This document shows, in pieces, positions 15,808 to 27,000 of a stretch of 64,000 nt of DNA. The stretch covers positions 181,503-245,502 of the forward strand of contig KV908461.1 of NCBI GenBank assembly GCA_002005505.1. Direction: 5' to 3'. The notes beneath the pieces are model-generated. The model saw only the letters and a program-made list of their open reading frames with translations. It ran no database searches and had not been told where the DNA came from. The position numbers and the translations under genes were made by a program. The DNA is from Botryococcus braunii. Lineage: Eukaryota; Chlorophyta; Trebouxiophyceae. How positions within the stretch are numbered: position 1 is the first letter of the stretch; each line of letters starts with the position of its first letter.

Positions 15808-18800
15808 CTAAGGGCGAATCCGAGGGATTGTGCCCCTGGGAGGCAATGGAGGCAACCCGTGACTCCCTCTGTACTGCTCCACTTGCTGGCGGCAGCGCGT
15901 AAAATTCGTGAGTGGTTCCCACGTATCGTCGTCGGGCGTGTAACCTTTCCATCGCACAAGGTATTGCATATGCGGGGTTCCATCCGGGTCGTAGAGAGTG
16001 CGGCCGCGGTCATCCATGAGTGGCTTGTGGTCCACAATGCCACCAATCTCGTATTCGATATGGTCGTTGACGAGATGCGGGGGCGGCGGCGGCGGACGCA
16101 CACGTGCGACATCAGCGGTACGGTAGGGGGTGAGGAAGTTGACATTCACGGTAGGATGATACCAGGCGGGGGCGGCAGTTGAAAGGGCAGGCCGACATCC
16201 CGTAAGTTCATGTAACGCCTTCATAAACTTACTCACAAAGCGGGGGTCCCGATCAGAAACAATTTCCTCCGGATATCCATGATACATCCATACCCGTGTC
16301 CTTAGCAATTGTGCCACCGTATAAGCATCCGCATTCATGGTTGTAGCTGCAAAATGAGCACACTTGCTAAGCCTATCCACGACAACCCAAATAGCATCAT
16401 TTCCATTGGGAGTCTTTGGCAAATTAGTAATGAAATCCATGGACAAACTTTGCCACTTCCTGACTGGTATTTGTAAAGGGTGAAAAAGACCAGCAGGCAA
16501 AGTATTCCGAGCCTTGACCCGCTGGCAAGAGTCACAATGAGCAACATAGGCTTTGACATCCTCATACATTCCAGGCCAATACCATTCCCTTGTGAGAAGC
16601 TCATACATGCGAGTTACTCCAGGGTGGCCAACATGAGGCGGGTCATGCAATGCTTCCAAAATTCCACGTCGCAGATTCTCAACAACAAGTTCCCCATTCT
16701 TCCTTTCCTCAAACAATGCAGGAACATACTTCCGTCCATTCCTTTCCCAAAAGCCTCCCTTAAGACTAACCTTCCGACGATTCGCGCGCACTGCCAACCA
16801 AGGATCATCTGTGTAAGCCTTCCCAAGTTTTCCAAGTAAGGTTTCGTACCCATCGGTATCGGGGGTGAGCTCACTTGGGCTGGCCAACCCAATTTGCTCC
16901 ATCGTGCCGAGGGGGTCTTGGACCTCCTGAGCGGGCTCCGTGACTTTTCGAACCTTGCGGGACCGAGCTGCATCCAATCTGGAGGGGGTGAGGCAGTCCG
17001 GAGAGGGGCGCGTACGCTTGCGCCGGAGGGCAACCCCGGCCACTACTCCATTGTCCCTCCCCCCAGATCCAGGGTGACCATGTTGAGTGAAACACCTGGA
17101 GAGCGGGTCCGCAATGTTGGTCTTTCCCGGTTCCCATACCCATTCAATCTCAAACTCCTGCAGGCGCTCGGCCCACCGAGCCCTCCGAGGACTAAGTCCA
17201 ACCTGTTGACCCAAGAAGGTATTACACTTGTGATCCGTTACCACTGTCACTGGCTTCCCCAAAAGATAACATCTCCATTCCGTGAGAGCATACACCACAG
17301 CCAATAATTCCCGTTCCGTGGCACTGTAGTTCCTCTCGCTTGCTCCCAACTTCTTGCTAAAATAAGCACAAACCTTCCCATCTTGAAACAACACAGCTCC
17401 CACGCCGTAATCGCATGCGTCTCACACCACCTTGAATGGCCGACGTACATCCAGGAGTGTCAGGATAGGGGCTCTTACCAATGCTTCCTTGATTTTGGTG
17501 AATGCTTCCTGTTGCTCCTGTCCCCACTTCCAAGGTGCCTTTGCTCCAGAGAGAGCGGTCAATGGGGTTGCTAGGATACTATAGTTTTGGATGAATTTGC
17601 GAAAATAGTTAGACAACCCCAAAACCCTTCTAACTTCCGTTACGTTTGTGGGTGAAGGCCACTCTTGCACCACCTTGACTTTATCCATATCCACTTCCAA
17701 TCCATTTGCACCAATAATGTGTCCCAAGTACTTCAATTGGTTCTCAAAGAAAGAACATTTGACAAGTTTTGCCAAGAGTTGATGTTCACGCAGACGGGTG
17801 AAAACTCTCTCCAACTGCCCCAAGTGTTCATCTTCCGTTTTGCTGTAAATGAGCACATCATCTAAATACACCACCACAAATCCTTCCCTTATAAAGTCAT
17901 GAAAGACTTCATTCATCAACCTCTGAAATGTGGCGGGGGCATTTTTCAGACCAAAGGGGAGAACAAGAAATTCGTACAAACCAAAAGGGGTCCGAAAGGC
18001 AGTCTTTGGCACATCCTCCTTCCGAAGCCTGACCTGATGGTATCCAGACAGTAAGTCCAAGCTTGAAAACACTTTTGCTCCCTTAAGTTTATCTAACAGG
18101 TCATCAATTCTGGGTAGAGGGTATCTATCAGAGATGGTGATTTTGTTGAGGGGACGGTAATCTATAACCATCCGTAAACTTCCATCCTTCTTCCTAACGA
18201 ACAAAACAGGTGAAGCAAAAGGGGAGCAACTTGGCCTGATCAATCCCAATTTCAACATCTCATCCACTGTTTTCTCGCACTCCGCAAGCTCACTTGGAGC
18301 TAGCCGGTACGCGGGCCTATTGGGAGGCCGATGTCCTTCCTCCAAATTTATTGTGTGAAATACTTCCCTTTCCGGAGGTAGCCCCGGGAGTTGCTTGGCA
18401 AACAAATCCTCATTAGCACGTAACAACTCCTTCAATGCCTGCGGTTTTCCTTCCAACATATCATTTATTTGTTGAGTGAAAGTCATACCGGTACCACTGG
18501 TGGGTTTTGTGACGACGGGCGTGTCGTCCACAGATTGGTCGGTATCCGCCAGGTCGACCCCACTTGAGGCGTCCTCCCCGGTGGTGTCCACCAACTCAGC
18601 CTGGTCATTCACAAGCACAGTATACAAGCAAACTTTCCATACATCTTGCCCCTTCCATCCCCTTCCATTCCTGTCCTTCCTTCCCTCCTTCCTTTCTTTT
18701 GCTTGAAGACCCCAAACAAGTTTTGGCCCAACCTGTAAGGGTGAATCTGCTCGTGTTAAGGTAACCCACTTCCCATGATGTCTAAAGTGAGCAGCTTTCA

Positions 18801-19476
18801 CACGAAAATCAATGGAGGCTCCCCTTGCTTCCATCCAATCCTGCCCCAAAATCATGTCTACCCCATCAATCATGGCAGGGCTTACAATGAAGTTATGACG
18901 GGAGCTTACACCGGGCTTAAGCGTAAATGACACATCGACCGTTCCTTTCGTATCAGACACACTTCCATCCGCAAGAGTCACTGAGATACTCGAGGGTTTA
19001 TAGCGCACCCCAAGTCCTTGCAAAGTATCACTTTTAATAAAGGAATGAGACGCCCCACTGTCAAACAACACTGAAAGGATTTTCCCCTTAACATTCGCAG
19101 GAAAGGTCATAGCGAGCGGAGAGTCAGTAGTAACACTTCCCATGGTAAGTGTGGGTCTTGGGGGAACCACACAACATATAAAAGAGAATGGGTATACACT
19201 AGTTTGACCATTCATGTCTACCGCCTGTCCCTTCCTTCCTGAACACACTTCCACAATCCTTCCTTTCATACGGTGAGCATAGAGACTCTTACTTTTCCAA
19301 GCTTTCCTTCCCACTATGAAACAACAAGTGAGGGACGGGTTGCACCTTTGTTCCCCTAAAAACTTGGAAATCTCAGATTCAGCCTTCCTAACATTTGGCA
19401 CCACAAGGTTCATCCCTTCCTTTCCCAATTTGGAGGCCACAAGAGAGTGCAATTCATGCAAGCAAGTGGCATCCAT
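15808..19476 (-). pseudogene. Element B pol with in-frame TGA and integrase deletion
   Basis: One frame runs from ATG 19476 to 15808, broken by TGA at 17422-17424. The part before the stop (684 codons) has an aspartic protease (DSGASHSF, Asp near residue 139) and reverse transcriptase (YLDDVLIYS near residue 537). After the stop come RNase H (DYGVGAVLF ... TEREL ... TDHKC), the H2C2 domain, and integrase up to SDRDPRFVSKF. The core then jumps from ALSTA to a late segment (YHPTVNVNFLTPYR) followed by a chromodomain (EYEIGGIVDH ... YLVRWKGYTPDDDTWEP). The third catalytic acid, normally in TDGQTER, is missing with well over 100 residues. The stop falls at the RNase H boundary, where a Cys or similar residue is expected. 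Confidence 0.9.
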
Positions 19477-19487
19477 GGCTTCAGAAT

Positions 19488-20687
19488 TTACTTTTGAGGA
19501 TTATGCCCCGGCCCTTTTCCCTTCCAATGTCCTCCCCGGCCACCACGGCCCTTCCACTGCCCACCTCGAGCTTGATTAGAGGGAAAAGGAGGAGGTGGGG
19601 GCAATTGACTGTCGCGCCTGCTCTTCCTTTGCAAGTAGTCCCGCTTGGCCTGACATTGCCATTGCTCGTGACCAAAGTTTTTGCAGAAGTAACACTGGCG
19701 CTCGGAGGGGACGCTAGTCCGAGAATCTAACTTCCCACCAACGCTGTGGCCGACGGCTCCAAGCACAGGCCCCTGGGTGAATCCCGGAAAGTGTGCCGGC
19801 GTGCTTAAGGGAGTCCTCTTCACAGCGTTGAGAACCTTCCTTCCTTCCTGTCCCCTCAGCATCCCCCCTGACTTTAAGTTACTTTCATATTGCACCACAT
19901 AAGTGCACAATACGTCGAGGTCTGAGAATCTAACACCAGTTTGTGGGTTTATCGTGCAAGCAACTCTAATATGAGCATTCAAGCCTTTGAGAAACATGTA
20001 TATTTTATCATTTTCGCATATCTCATACTCAGTTTCAACGTCACTCAAGAGCGTTATGAACCTTTCGATACATTTTTCAACACTTTCATGGCCTTGATAG
20101 ACATGATCAAGCTTTTGGCGTGCGGCCATAACAAGGTCGGTTGAGTCATAGCGGTTCCCCATAAAAGTCTTGAACTCCTCCCAAGTTGCTTCCATTTGAT
20201 CCCCTTCCCGTTCCTTCCTTTTTAAGTGAGTTCCCCACACCTTTGTAGGTCGCTCCTCCATGCACTGGAGTGCGACTGCCACCCACTTGTCACGTGCCAC
20301 ATTCGAGATGTCAGCATAAGATTCTACTTTGCTAGCAAAGAACTGGAAACTCCCCCGTTTGCCCGTGAACATTGCGGGTGTAGGCACACGCACTACGTGA
20401 TTTGAGGATGGCGTCCGCTGGGAAGCTCGTTGACCCTCCAAGGCCTCGATCCTTTTGAGTAGCTTAGCAATCAAAATTTGGGTTCTGTCTTTCTTCAAGG
20501 GTTTCTTCATTGGTGCAAGCTTGGTTTTCCGTTTGGGTGTGGGTTTAGGCGGTGGAGCTGGTTCCGTTTCAAACTCCTCTTGCATGAGATCGTCCACTTC
20601 GACACCCTCCTTTTCAAGCCCTTCCAACAATTCCTTTTCCAACAAAGGGATACCAGCGTACTTGCTTCCTTTCCTGACGGACGCCAT
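19488..20687 (-). CDS. Element B gag
   Basis: This is a 399-residue capsid-type protein. The N-terminus is charged with a KPTPKRKTK-like basic patch, the middle is a retrotransposon gag domain (WVAVALQCMEERPTKVWG ... FKTFMGNRY ... FITLLSD), and a single zinc knuckle CYFCKNFGHEQWQC is followed by a Gly/Arg-rich tail. I place the start at the ATG of MASVRK, because the upstream open frame begins with a non-ATG codon. The stop precedes the pol ATG by a few bases in a different frame, so pol needs reinitiation or a frame change. Confidence 0.9.
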   Translation of the reverse strand: MASVRKGSKYAGIPLLEKELLEGLEKEGVEVDDLMQEEFETEPAPPPKPTPKRKTKLAPMKKPLKKDRTQILIAKLLKRIEALEGQRASQRTPSSNHVVRVPTPAMFTGKRGSFQFFASKVESYADISNVARDKWVAVALQCMEERPTKVWGTHLKRKEREGDQMEATWEEFKTFMGNRYDSTDLVMAARQKLDHVYQGHESVEKCIERFITLLSDVETEYEICENDKIYMFLKGLNAHIRVACTINPQTGVRFSDLDVLCTYVVQYESNLKSGGMLRGQEGRKVLNAVKRTPLSTPAHFPGFTQGPVLGAVGHSVGGKLDSRTSVPSERQCYFCKNFGHEQWQCQAKRDYLQRKSRRDSQLPPPPPFPSNQARGGQWKGRGGRGGHWKGKGPGHNPQK

Positions 20688-20753
20688 ACTCGCAAGGGAC
20701 AATCCGATGGCAACCTTCCTTACGTCTCCCTTCGAACCGAGGCTCTAACCGCC

Positions 20754-20765
20754 TCGCCGATACCA
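20754..20765 (-). promoter_or_regulatory. Primer-binding site of element B
   Basis: On the coding strand, TGGTATCGGCGA starts one base after the 5' LTR end. The same 12 bases follow the 5' LTRs of C, D, F, H and L. It would pair with a tRNA ending TCGCCGATACCA. Confidence 0.85.
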
Positions 20766-20766
20766 A

Positions 20767-21255
20767 TGAAACAAAGGGAGACGTGTATGCAAGTTTAATA
20801 ATAAGAGATACTAGGGTTTAAGGAAGGGGTGACACCGCGAGACAGTAAACGTGACGCCGATTCCTCTTACAATACGCAGCTCCTCCTCACGCAGGCGATT
20901 CCGAGTCTCCAATAAACAATATGGCCAACGCCAATAAAATATAATATGCAACAGATATATCCAGACCCCAAAGATAAGTGTGTCTCTCGAAGTGTGAGTC
21001 AAACTTGTGGTGAACCCGGCTACATCGCCCTTCTATGTGATGCTCTCGCGAGCACCACGAGAAGGATGACGAGAGGGCATCCTTTTGGACATTTCATGAA
21101 CATCCTATATTGTGAAGCTTCTCGTAGTACGACGTGCGTGAAGACACATGCGCACACATGCAGGCGTGCACGTAATTCGAAATACCTGCACATAATTCGA
21201 AAGGCCAGCCGCATGAGGTACGCAGACGCGGCACCGCACGCGTCACCTCACTACA
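20767..21255 (-). repeat. 5' LTR of element B
   Basis: This 489-bp copy has TG...CA ends, with the TSD CCAGA at 21256-21260. Its transcription start would point left into gag. It lies head to head with the 5' LTR of C, 812 bases away. Confidence 0.95.
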
Positions 21256-21260
21256 CCAGA

Positions 21261-22067
21261 TGCCACAATGGCATTGACAAAGCCACACGGTGGAGTGTAA
21301 TCACTGCCGAGGGCAGGGTGACGACTGAGGGCATCAGCTACCACATTGGACTTGCCAGCAACGTGATCCCAACGGAAGTGGAACCTGGAAAGGAACTCAG
21401 CCCATCGTGTTTGACGGCGGCTAAGGGTAGGAAACGAGTCCAAGTAGGTGATGGCTTTGTGGTCTGTGACGACCCGGAAGTCAGGAGCACCTTCAAGGTA
21501 GCAGCGCCAGACAGTGAGGGCGTGCACCACAGCCAGGAGCTCTTGTTCCCCAGTGGCATAGTTGATTTCCGCAGGTGTAAGACCTCGGCTTTCGAAGGCC
21601 ACTGGACGACCATTTTGATAGAGCACGGCCCCGAACCCATGAAGGGAGGCATCAGTGTGCACTTCAAATGGTTGAGAGAAATCAGGGAAAGCTAGGCAGG
21701 GAGCAGTGGTCAAGGCCTGCTTGATTGCTTGGAAAGCAGCAGCGCAAGCAGGAGACCAGACCCAAGCCACATCTTTACGAGAAAGGCGGTGGAGAGGGGA
21801 AGCCAGCATCGCAAAGTTACGAATGAACTTGCGGAAGTAGGTGGCTAAGCCCAGGAAGGACCGTAGGTGACTGAGATTCCTAGGAGTAGGAAAATCAGCT
21901 ACGGCAGCTGTCTTACGGGGATCCACTTTGATTCCATCCGCAGACACCACATGACCCAAGTACGTGACTTCGGGCTGGGCGAAGGAGCATTTCTTGAGAT
22001 TGGCATAGAGCTGATGCTCTCGCAAAAGGTCCAGAACCTTTTGCAGGTGTTCACGATGCTCCTCAGG
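21261..22067 (-). CDS. Element A pol, end of reverse transcriptase and RNase H
   Basis: This partial frame is open across the whole segment. It starts at the C junction with PEEHREHLQKVLDLL, just downstream of where the reverse transcriptase YxDD motif would be, and continues through the thumb (YLGHVVSADGIKVDPRKTAAV). RNase H follows with Asp in FEVHTDASLHGFGAVLY, Glu in GEQELLAVVHAL and Asp in VTDHKAITYL, then NVVADALSRHP. It stops being A at the duplicated CCAGA beside B. It belongs with the integrase part at 13268-14722. Confidence 0.9.
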
Positions 22068-22556
22068 TGTAGTGAGGTGACGCGTGCGGTGCCGCGTCTG
22101 CGTACCTCATGCGGCTCGCCTTTCGAATTATGTGCAGGCCTTTCGAATTACGTGCACGCCTGCATGTGTGCGCATGTGTCTTCACGCACGTCGTACTACG
22201 AGAAGCTTCACAATATAGGATGTTCATGAAATGTCCAAAAGGATGCCCTCTCGTCATCCTTCTCGTGGTGCTCGCGAGAGCATCACATAGAAGGGCGATG
22301 TAGCCGGGTTCACCACAAGTTGGACTCACACTTCGAGAGACACACTTATCTTTGGGGCCTGGATATATCTGTTGCATATTATATTGTATTCACGTTGGCC
22401 ATATTGTTTATTGGAGACTCGGAATCGCCTGCGTGAGGAGGAGCTGCGTATTGTAAGAGGAATCGGCGTCACGTTTACTGTCTCGCGGTGTCACCCCTTC
22501 CTTAAACCCTAGTATTTCTTATTATTAAGCTTGCATACACGTCTCCCTTTGTTTCA
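22068..22556 (+). repeat. 5' LTR of element C
   Basis: This is 489 bp, TGTAGTGAGG...GTTTCA, the reverse complement of the B LTR with a few differences. The primer-binding site TGGTATCGGCGA follows at 22559-22570 after a TT spacer. Confidence 0.95.
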
Positions 22557-22636
22557 TTTGGTATCGGCGAGGCGGTTAGAGCCTCGGTTCGAAGGGAGAC
22601 GTAAGGAAGGTTGCCATCGGATTGTCCCTTGCGAGT

Positions 22637-23082
22637 ATGGCGTCCGTCAGGAAAGGAAGCAAGTACGCTGGTATCCCTTTGTTGGAAAAGGAATTGTTGG
22701 AAGGGCTTGAAAAGGAGGGTGTCGAAGTGGACGATCTCATGCAAGAGGAGTTTGAAACGGAACCAGCTCCACCGCCTAAACCCACACCCAAACGGAAAAC
22801 CAAGCTTGCACCAATGAAGAAACCCTTGAAGAAAGACAGAACCCAAATTTTGATTGTTAAGCTACTCAAAAGGATCGAGGCCTTGGAGGGTGAACGAGCT
22901 TCCCAGCGGACGCCATCCTCAAATCACGTAGTGCGTGTGCCTACACCCGCAATGTTCACGGGCAAACGGGGGAGTTTCCAGTTCTTTGCTAGCAAAGTAG
23001 AATCTTATGCTGACATCTCGAATGTGGCACGTGACAAGTGGGTGGCAGTCGCACTCCAGTGCATGGAGGAGCGACCTACAAA
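22637..23082 (+). pseudogene. Element C gag, first fragment
   Basis: It encodes the same N-terminal half as gag of B (MASVRKGSK ... LQCMEERPT) with few changes. It ends where the LTR of D begins at 23083. The next part of the same protein resumes at 29219, after the duplicated ACAAA. Confidence 0.9.
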
Positions 23083-23343
23083 TGTAGCGCTAACTAAGCG
23101 GAAGAGGTTTTTATGAGACAGTGAGACGTTCGTGGTGTGCAACGAAAGAGTGTTACATGATTGATTCGCAAGCCCACTCTTAAACCCAGGGTGGGTTGAA
23201 TTATACTGTACTGCCTCAGACGCGTAGTCGGGCAACCGAGCGAACTACCTGAGCGAGGTTGTACTGCGAACCCAGATCACATGGCAAGTCAATGAGCAAT
23301 GCCAAGGACCATACTAGAGCATTATACCCTAGGAAATGCTACA
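23083..23343 (-). repeat. 3' LTR of element D
   Basis: 261 bp, TGTAGCG...GCTACA, identical by eye to the copy at 28958-29218 and related to the inverted LTRs of F. A purine-rich tract on the coding strand abuts it. Confidence 0.95.
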
Positions 23344-24097
23344 TGCCCTCCCCCTTGGCATAAGCTATGAGAAGTTGTTTATGGCAATGGGGCCACAAAA
23401 CGTAAGACAGGGGCATCACGAACCCTGCTTACTGTAACTATAGACAATCACACCTCCTATAGTTACCAAACCAGCAAGTCAGAGGATGAAGTCCACAAAG
23501 CAATTTAGCACGACACAGACGAGGGACTCATCTGCTCAATGCCCGAATACCTTAACATTCTAAGGACTATCGTCTGCAAGGCGGATCCTCTAACTTAGGG
23601 GACGAACTCTCTAGACAGCACTCACACCAGTGATGAAACAATTAGGTTGAGTCATTAGACTAGCACTTGTCCAAACCTTAGGTCCAGTTACCCTGCATTG
23701 CAGTGTAACCTTCGCTTGAGGTGGCTTTCCAACTAAAGGCATAAGGCATATCGTCTAGAGCAGCAAGCTATACACAACTAACTACCACATAGTGTATCTC
23801 ATGGGTAAGATACCAAAGCAAGTTACTCATGCACGGAACTACAATTTGCAGCTACACTGCCACAGCAAGTGCATCACAAAATGGAGCCGTGGGTCAAGGA
23901 AACATAACCCATGCAAAGCATATAAATAAGAGACATGCATGCAAGTCCATATTCACGAATCCCCCTCCCAGACCCTTCCAACCTCCCTCCCTCCCAGATC
24001 CAAGCTGGCTGGCGAAGTCCAAGGGTCATCAGCCGCAAATGGCTGGAAAAGTCTCACGGCCGCAAGTGGCTCAACAAGGGATGCCCGCAAGTGGGAC
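23344..24097 (-). other. Element D 3' untranslated region
   Basis: About 0.75 kb between the pol stop and the 3' LTR. It matches the corresponding parts of F (34459-34736 and 40344-40827). No frame is supported. Confidence 0.7.
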
Positions 24098-27000
24098 TTA
24101 AGAAAGGACTGGGGCAGCTGCCACGTCGTCTGCCAAGTGGCGAACATGGGCAAGGGGCTCCCAAGTGTTCTCAGTCTCAGGCAAAATAAGTCTAAAAGCA
24201 CGAGTACCAACTGCTGCAGCAATAGTAAAGGGCCCAAAATACTTAGCTGATAACTTTGACGAGAGCCCAGGTGAAAGCTGGTTCTTCCTTGCAGCCAACA
24301 ACACCTGGTCCCCCACCTTAAAAGGGTGGTCTCGTCTCTTTCTATCTGCATAAGACTTCTGCCGTTGCTGTGCAGAGGCAAGATTAGACTTGGCACTTTT
24401 CAAGGCAGTCTGCAGCCCCTCAACCCACTCAGACACAGCAGGATTCGCAGAACGTGAAGGAACAGCAGAAGACAAGGGAGTAAGGGGATGGCGCCCGTGA
24501 TTCAGGAAGAAGGGTGTCTGCAGTGTGGAAGCCTGGAGAGAGTTATTGTAAGCAAACTCCACCATGCTTAAATACTTGCACCAGTCATCCTGTCTCGGCC
24601 CCACAAACCCTCTTAACATGTCTTCCATGGTCCGATTCATTCTCTCTGTCTGCCCGTCTGTCTGAGGGTGGTAAGCAGTAGACATAGCAATCTCAGTACC
24701 CAATAATTTAACAAAGGCCTTCCAAAAATGGCTAGTGAACCTCGGATCTCTATCACTCACAATGGAGGTAGGCATTCCAAATCTCACAAAGACCCTGTCT
24801 ATAAACAGTTGTGCAAGTTGAGGTGCATTGATGGTTTTAGTGCATGCAGCCAAGACACACAACTTAGAAAACCTATCCACAAATACCACAATAGAATCAA
24901 ACCCACAACAGACAGGTAAATCAGTCACTAAATCAAGGGAAACGCTCTGCCAAGGTCCATCTGGAATGGGCAGTGGCTGAAGCAAACCATAAGGTACGGC
25001 TCCAGTTCCTTTAGTGCGCTGGCAGGTGTCACAAGACCTGCAAAAGTCCCTGACTGATGAGCTGAGACGTGGCCACCAAAACTCCCTGCACACTAGCTCA
25101 TACATCTTGTTAATACCAAGATGGCCAGAAAAGGGCGTGGTATGGCACTCTCTCAGCACCTTCTCTCTCAATGCATCAGGTACATAGACCTTCCCTGATT
25201 GCACAGAATAAGGTACAGAGTCCCTCAATACCAAAACACCTTCATCCACAAGTTTAGCAACTGTGGGATCAGAAACACAAAGCAAGGCAATCTCTTGTAA
25301 GAGAGAAGAGACAGCAACAGAGGAGACATGCATCACTGCAAGGTCAACACGCCTAGACAAGGCATCTGCAACCACATTATCAGTGCCTTTAACATACTTT
25401 ATATCAGGCATAAACCTCATAATCTCAGTGAGCCAACGTTCCTGCCTACTAGTCCTAACAGGAGCAGTCAGTAAGTACTTTAAAGCCTGCTGATCAGTGT
25501 GTACAGTAAACTTAGCACCCAGCAATAAATGTTTCCATTTAAGCAAAGCATGAACAAGAGCCAATAATTCTCGGTCATACGGGGCCAACTTCCTCTCAGG
25601 GGGCTGGAGTTTCCTGGACTCGAAGGCGACGGGCTGCAGTCCCTGGCCTTGATCCTGCTGCAAAACAGCACCCACAGCAAAGCCTGAGGCATCTACATGT
25701 ACAACAAAAGGTTTGTCTAAATCAGGCATCAACAAACAAGGAGGAGAAGAAACAAGATCTTTCAATGCAATGAAGGCTTCCCTCTGGGGTCCCGCCCAGG
25801 TCCAAGGCACATCCTTCTTAAGCAACTCAGTCATAGGATAAGCAACATCTGCAAAATGGTCAATAAAAGTGTCATAGTACTGTGTCAACCCAAGGAACCC
25901 TCTCAACTGTGACACATTACAAGGAGTGGGCCAATCCTGAATGGCAGCAACCTTCCTAGGATCCACCTTAATCCCATCCGGTGTCAACAGGTGCCCAAGG
26001 TATTCCACCTGCTTGGCAGCAAATTCACACTTAGACCTTTTACAGTAAAATTTATGTTCCCTCAGCACTGACAAGACAGTTCTCAAATGCTCCATATGTT
26101 CTGCAACGGATTTAGAATAGATAAGGATATCATCTAGGTATACCAGTACAAATCTGTCAAGAAAGGGAGCCAAGACAGAGTTCATTACAGCCTGAAAGGT
26201 GGCAGGTGCATTAGTCAATCCAAAAGGCATCACAGTAAATTCATAATGGCCATAACGGGTCTTAAATGCAGTCTTTTCTATACTGTCTTCATGCATACGT
26301 ATCTGATGATAACCAGAAGCCAGATCAAGTTTAGAAAAGATACAACTACCATGAAGTTGTTCAAACATCTCATCAATTCTAGGCAAAGGATGCTGGTTCC
26401 TAACAGTAATCCTATTCAAAGCTCTATAGTCAATACACAAACGCCAGCCACCATCTTTTTTTGGAACAAATAAAATGGGTGCACCAAAGGGTGAGGTTGA
26501 TGGGCGGATGAAGCCTCGCTCCAGGAGCTCCTGTAACTGCGCACGAAGTTCAGCAAGCTGAGCTCCAGACAGTGGATATATACGAGAGGCTGGAGGAGTT
26601 GCGTCCGGCTCCAATCTGATATGGTGGTCTCCAGCACGAGAAGGAGGGAGGCCTTCAGGAAGTCCAGACAGTACATCCTTAAACTCCTGCAAAAGCTCCT
26701 CCAACTCTGGCACATTGTGTGCATCAGTATCTGGACTGTCAGTCACTGCATTTAATTGAACAACATAGATTGATTCACCCAACTTCACCATCTCTTCTAC
26801 TTCCATAGATGAGATCACATATTCTGGCATGCCTGACCTCTGACACCCCAACAATACATGTGTTTTGTTGTCATGAGTCAAGGACACAGCATTCAATTTC
26901 CAATTAACAACTGGGTTAAAAGCAGTGAGCCAAGGTTTGCCCAAGACAAGATCATAATACATCAACTCAGTAGGGAGGCAGGTGACTCTAAAACCCAATG

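Larger units (their letters stand above)
14795..21255 (-). mobile_element. Element B: full-length Ty3/gypsy chromovirus with broken pol
   Basis: This is a 6461-bp element with two 489-bp LTRs (TGAAAC...CTACA on the plus strand) differing at about three positions, and TSD CCAGA. It runs on the minus strand: 5' LTR at right, primer-binding site 20754-20765, gag, pol, chromodomain, polypurine tract at about 15284-15297 and 3' LTR at left. A TGA splits pol and part of the integrase core is deleted, so it is not autonomous now. It is nested in A and is the same family as C. Confidence 0.95.
12706..22067 (-). mobile_element. Element A: Ty3/gypsy chromovirus, split by B, cut by C
   Basis: A runs on the minus strand. 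Its 3' LTR is at 12706-12875, and a purine-rich tract (GAGGGGGAGAAA on the coding strand) abuts it at about 12876-12887. Integrase and chromodomain follow at 13268-14722, then element B, then RNase H and the end of the reverse transcriptase at 21261-22067. C inserts at 22068 and the rest of A is beyond the window or lost. The pieces at 14794 and 21256 rejoin across the duplicated CCAGA. A lies inside the nuclease remnant ending at 12705. Confidence 0.85.
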
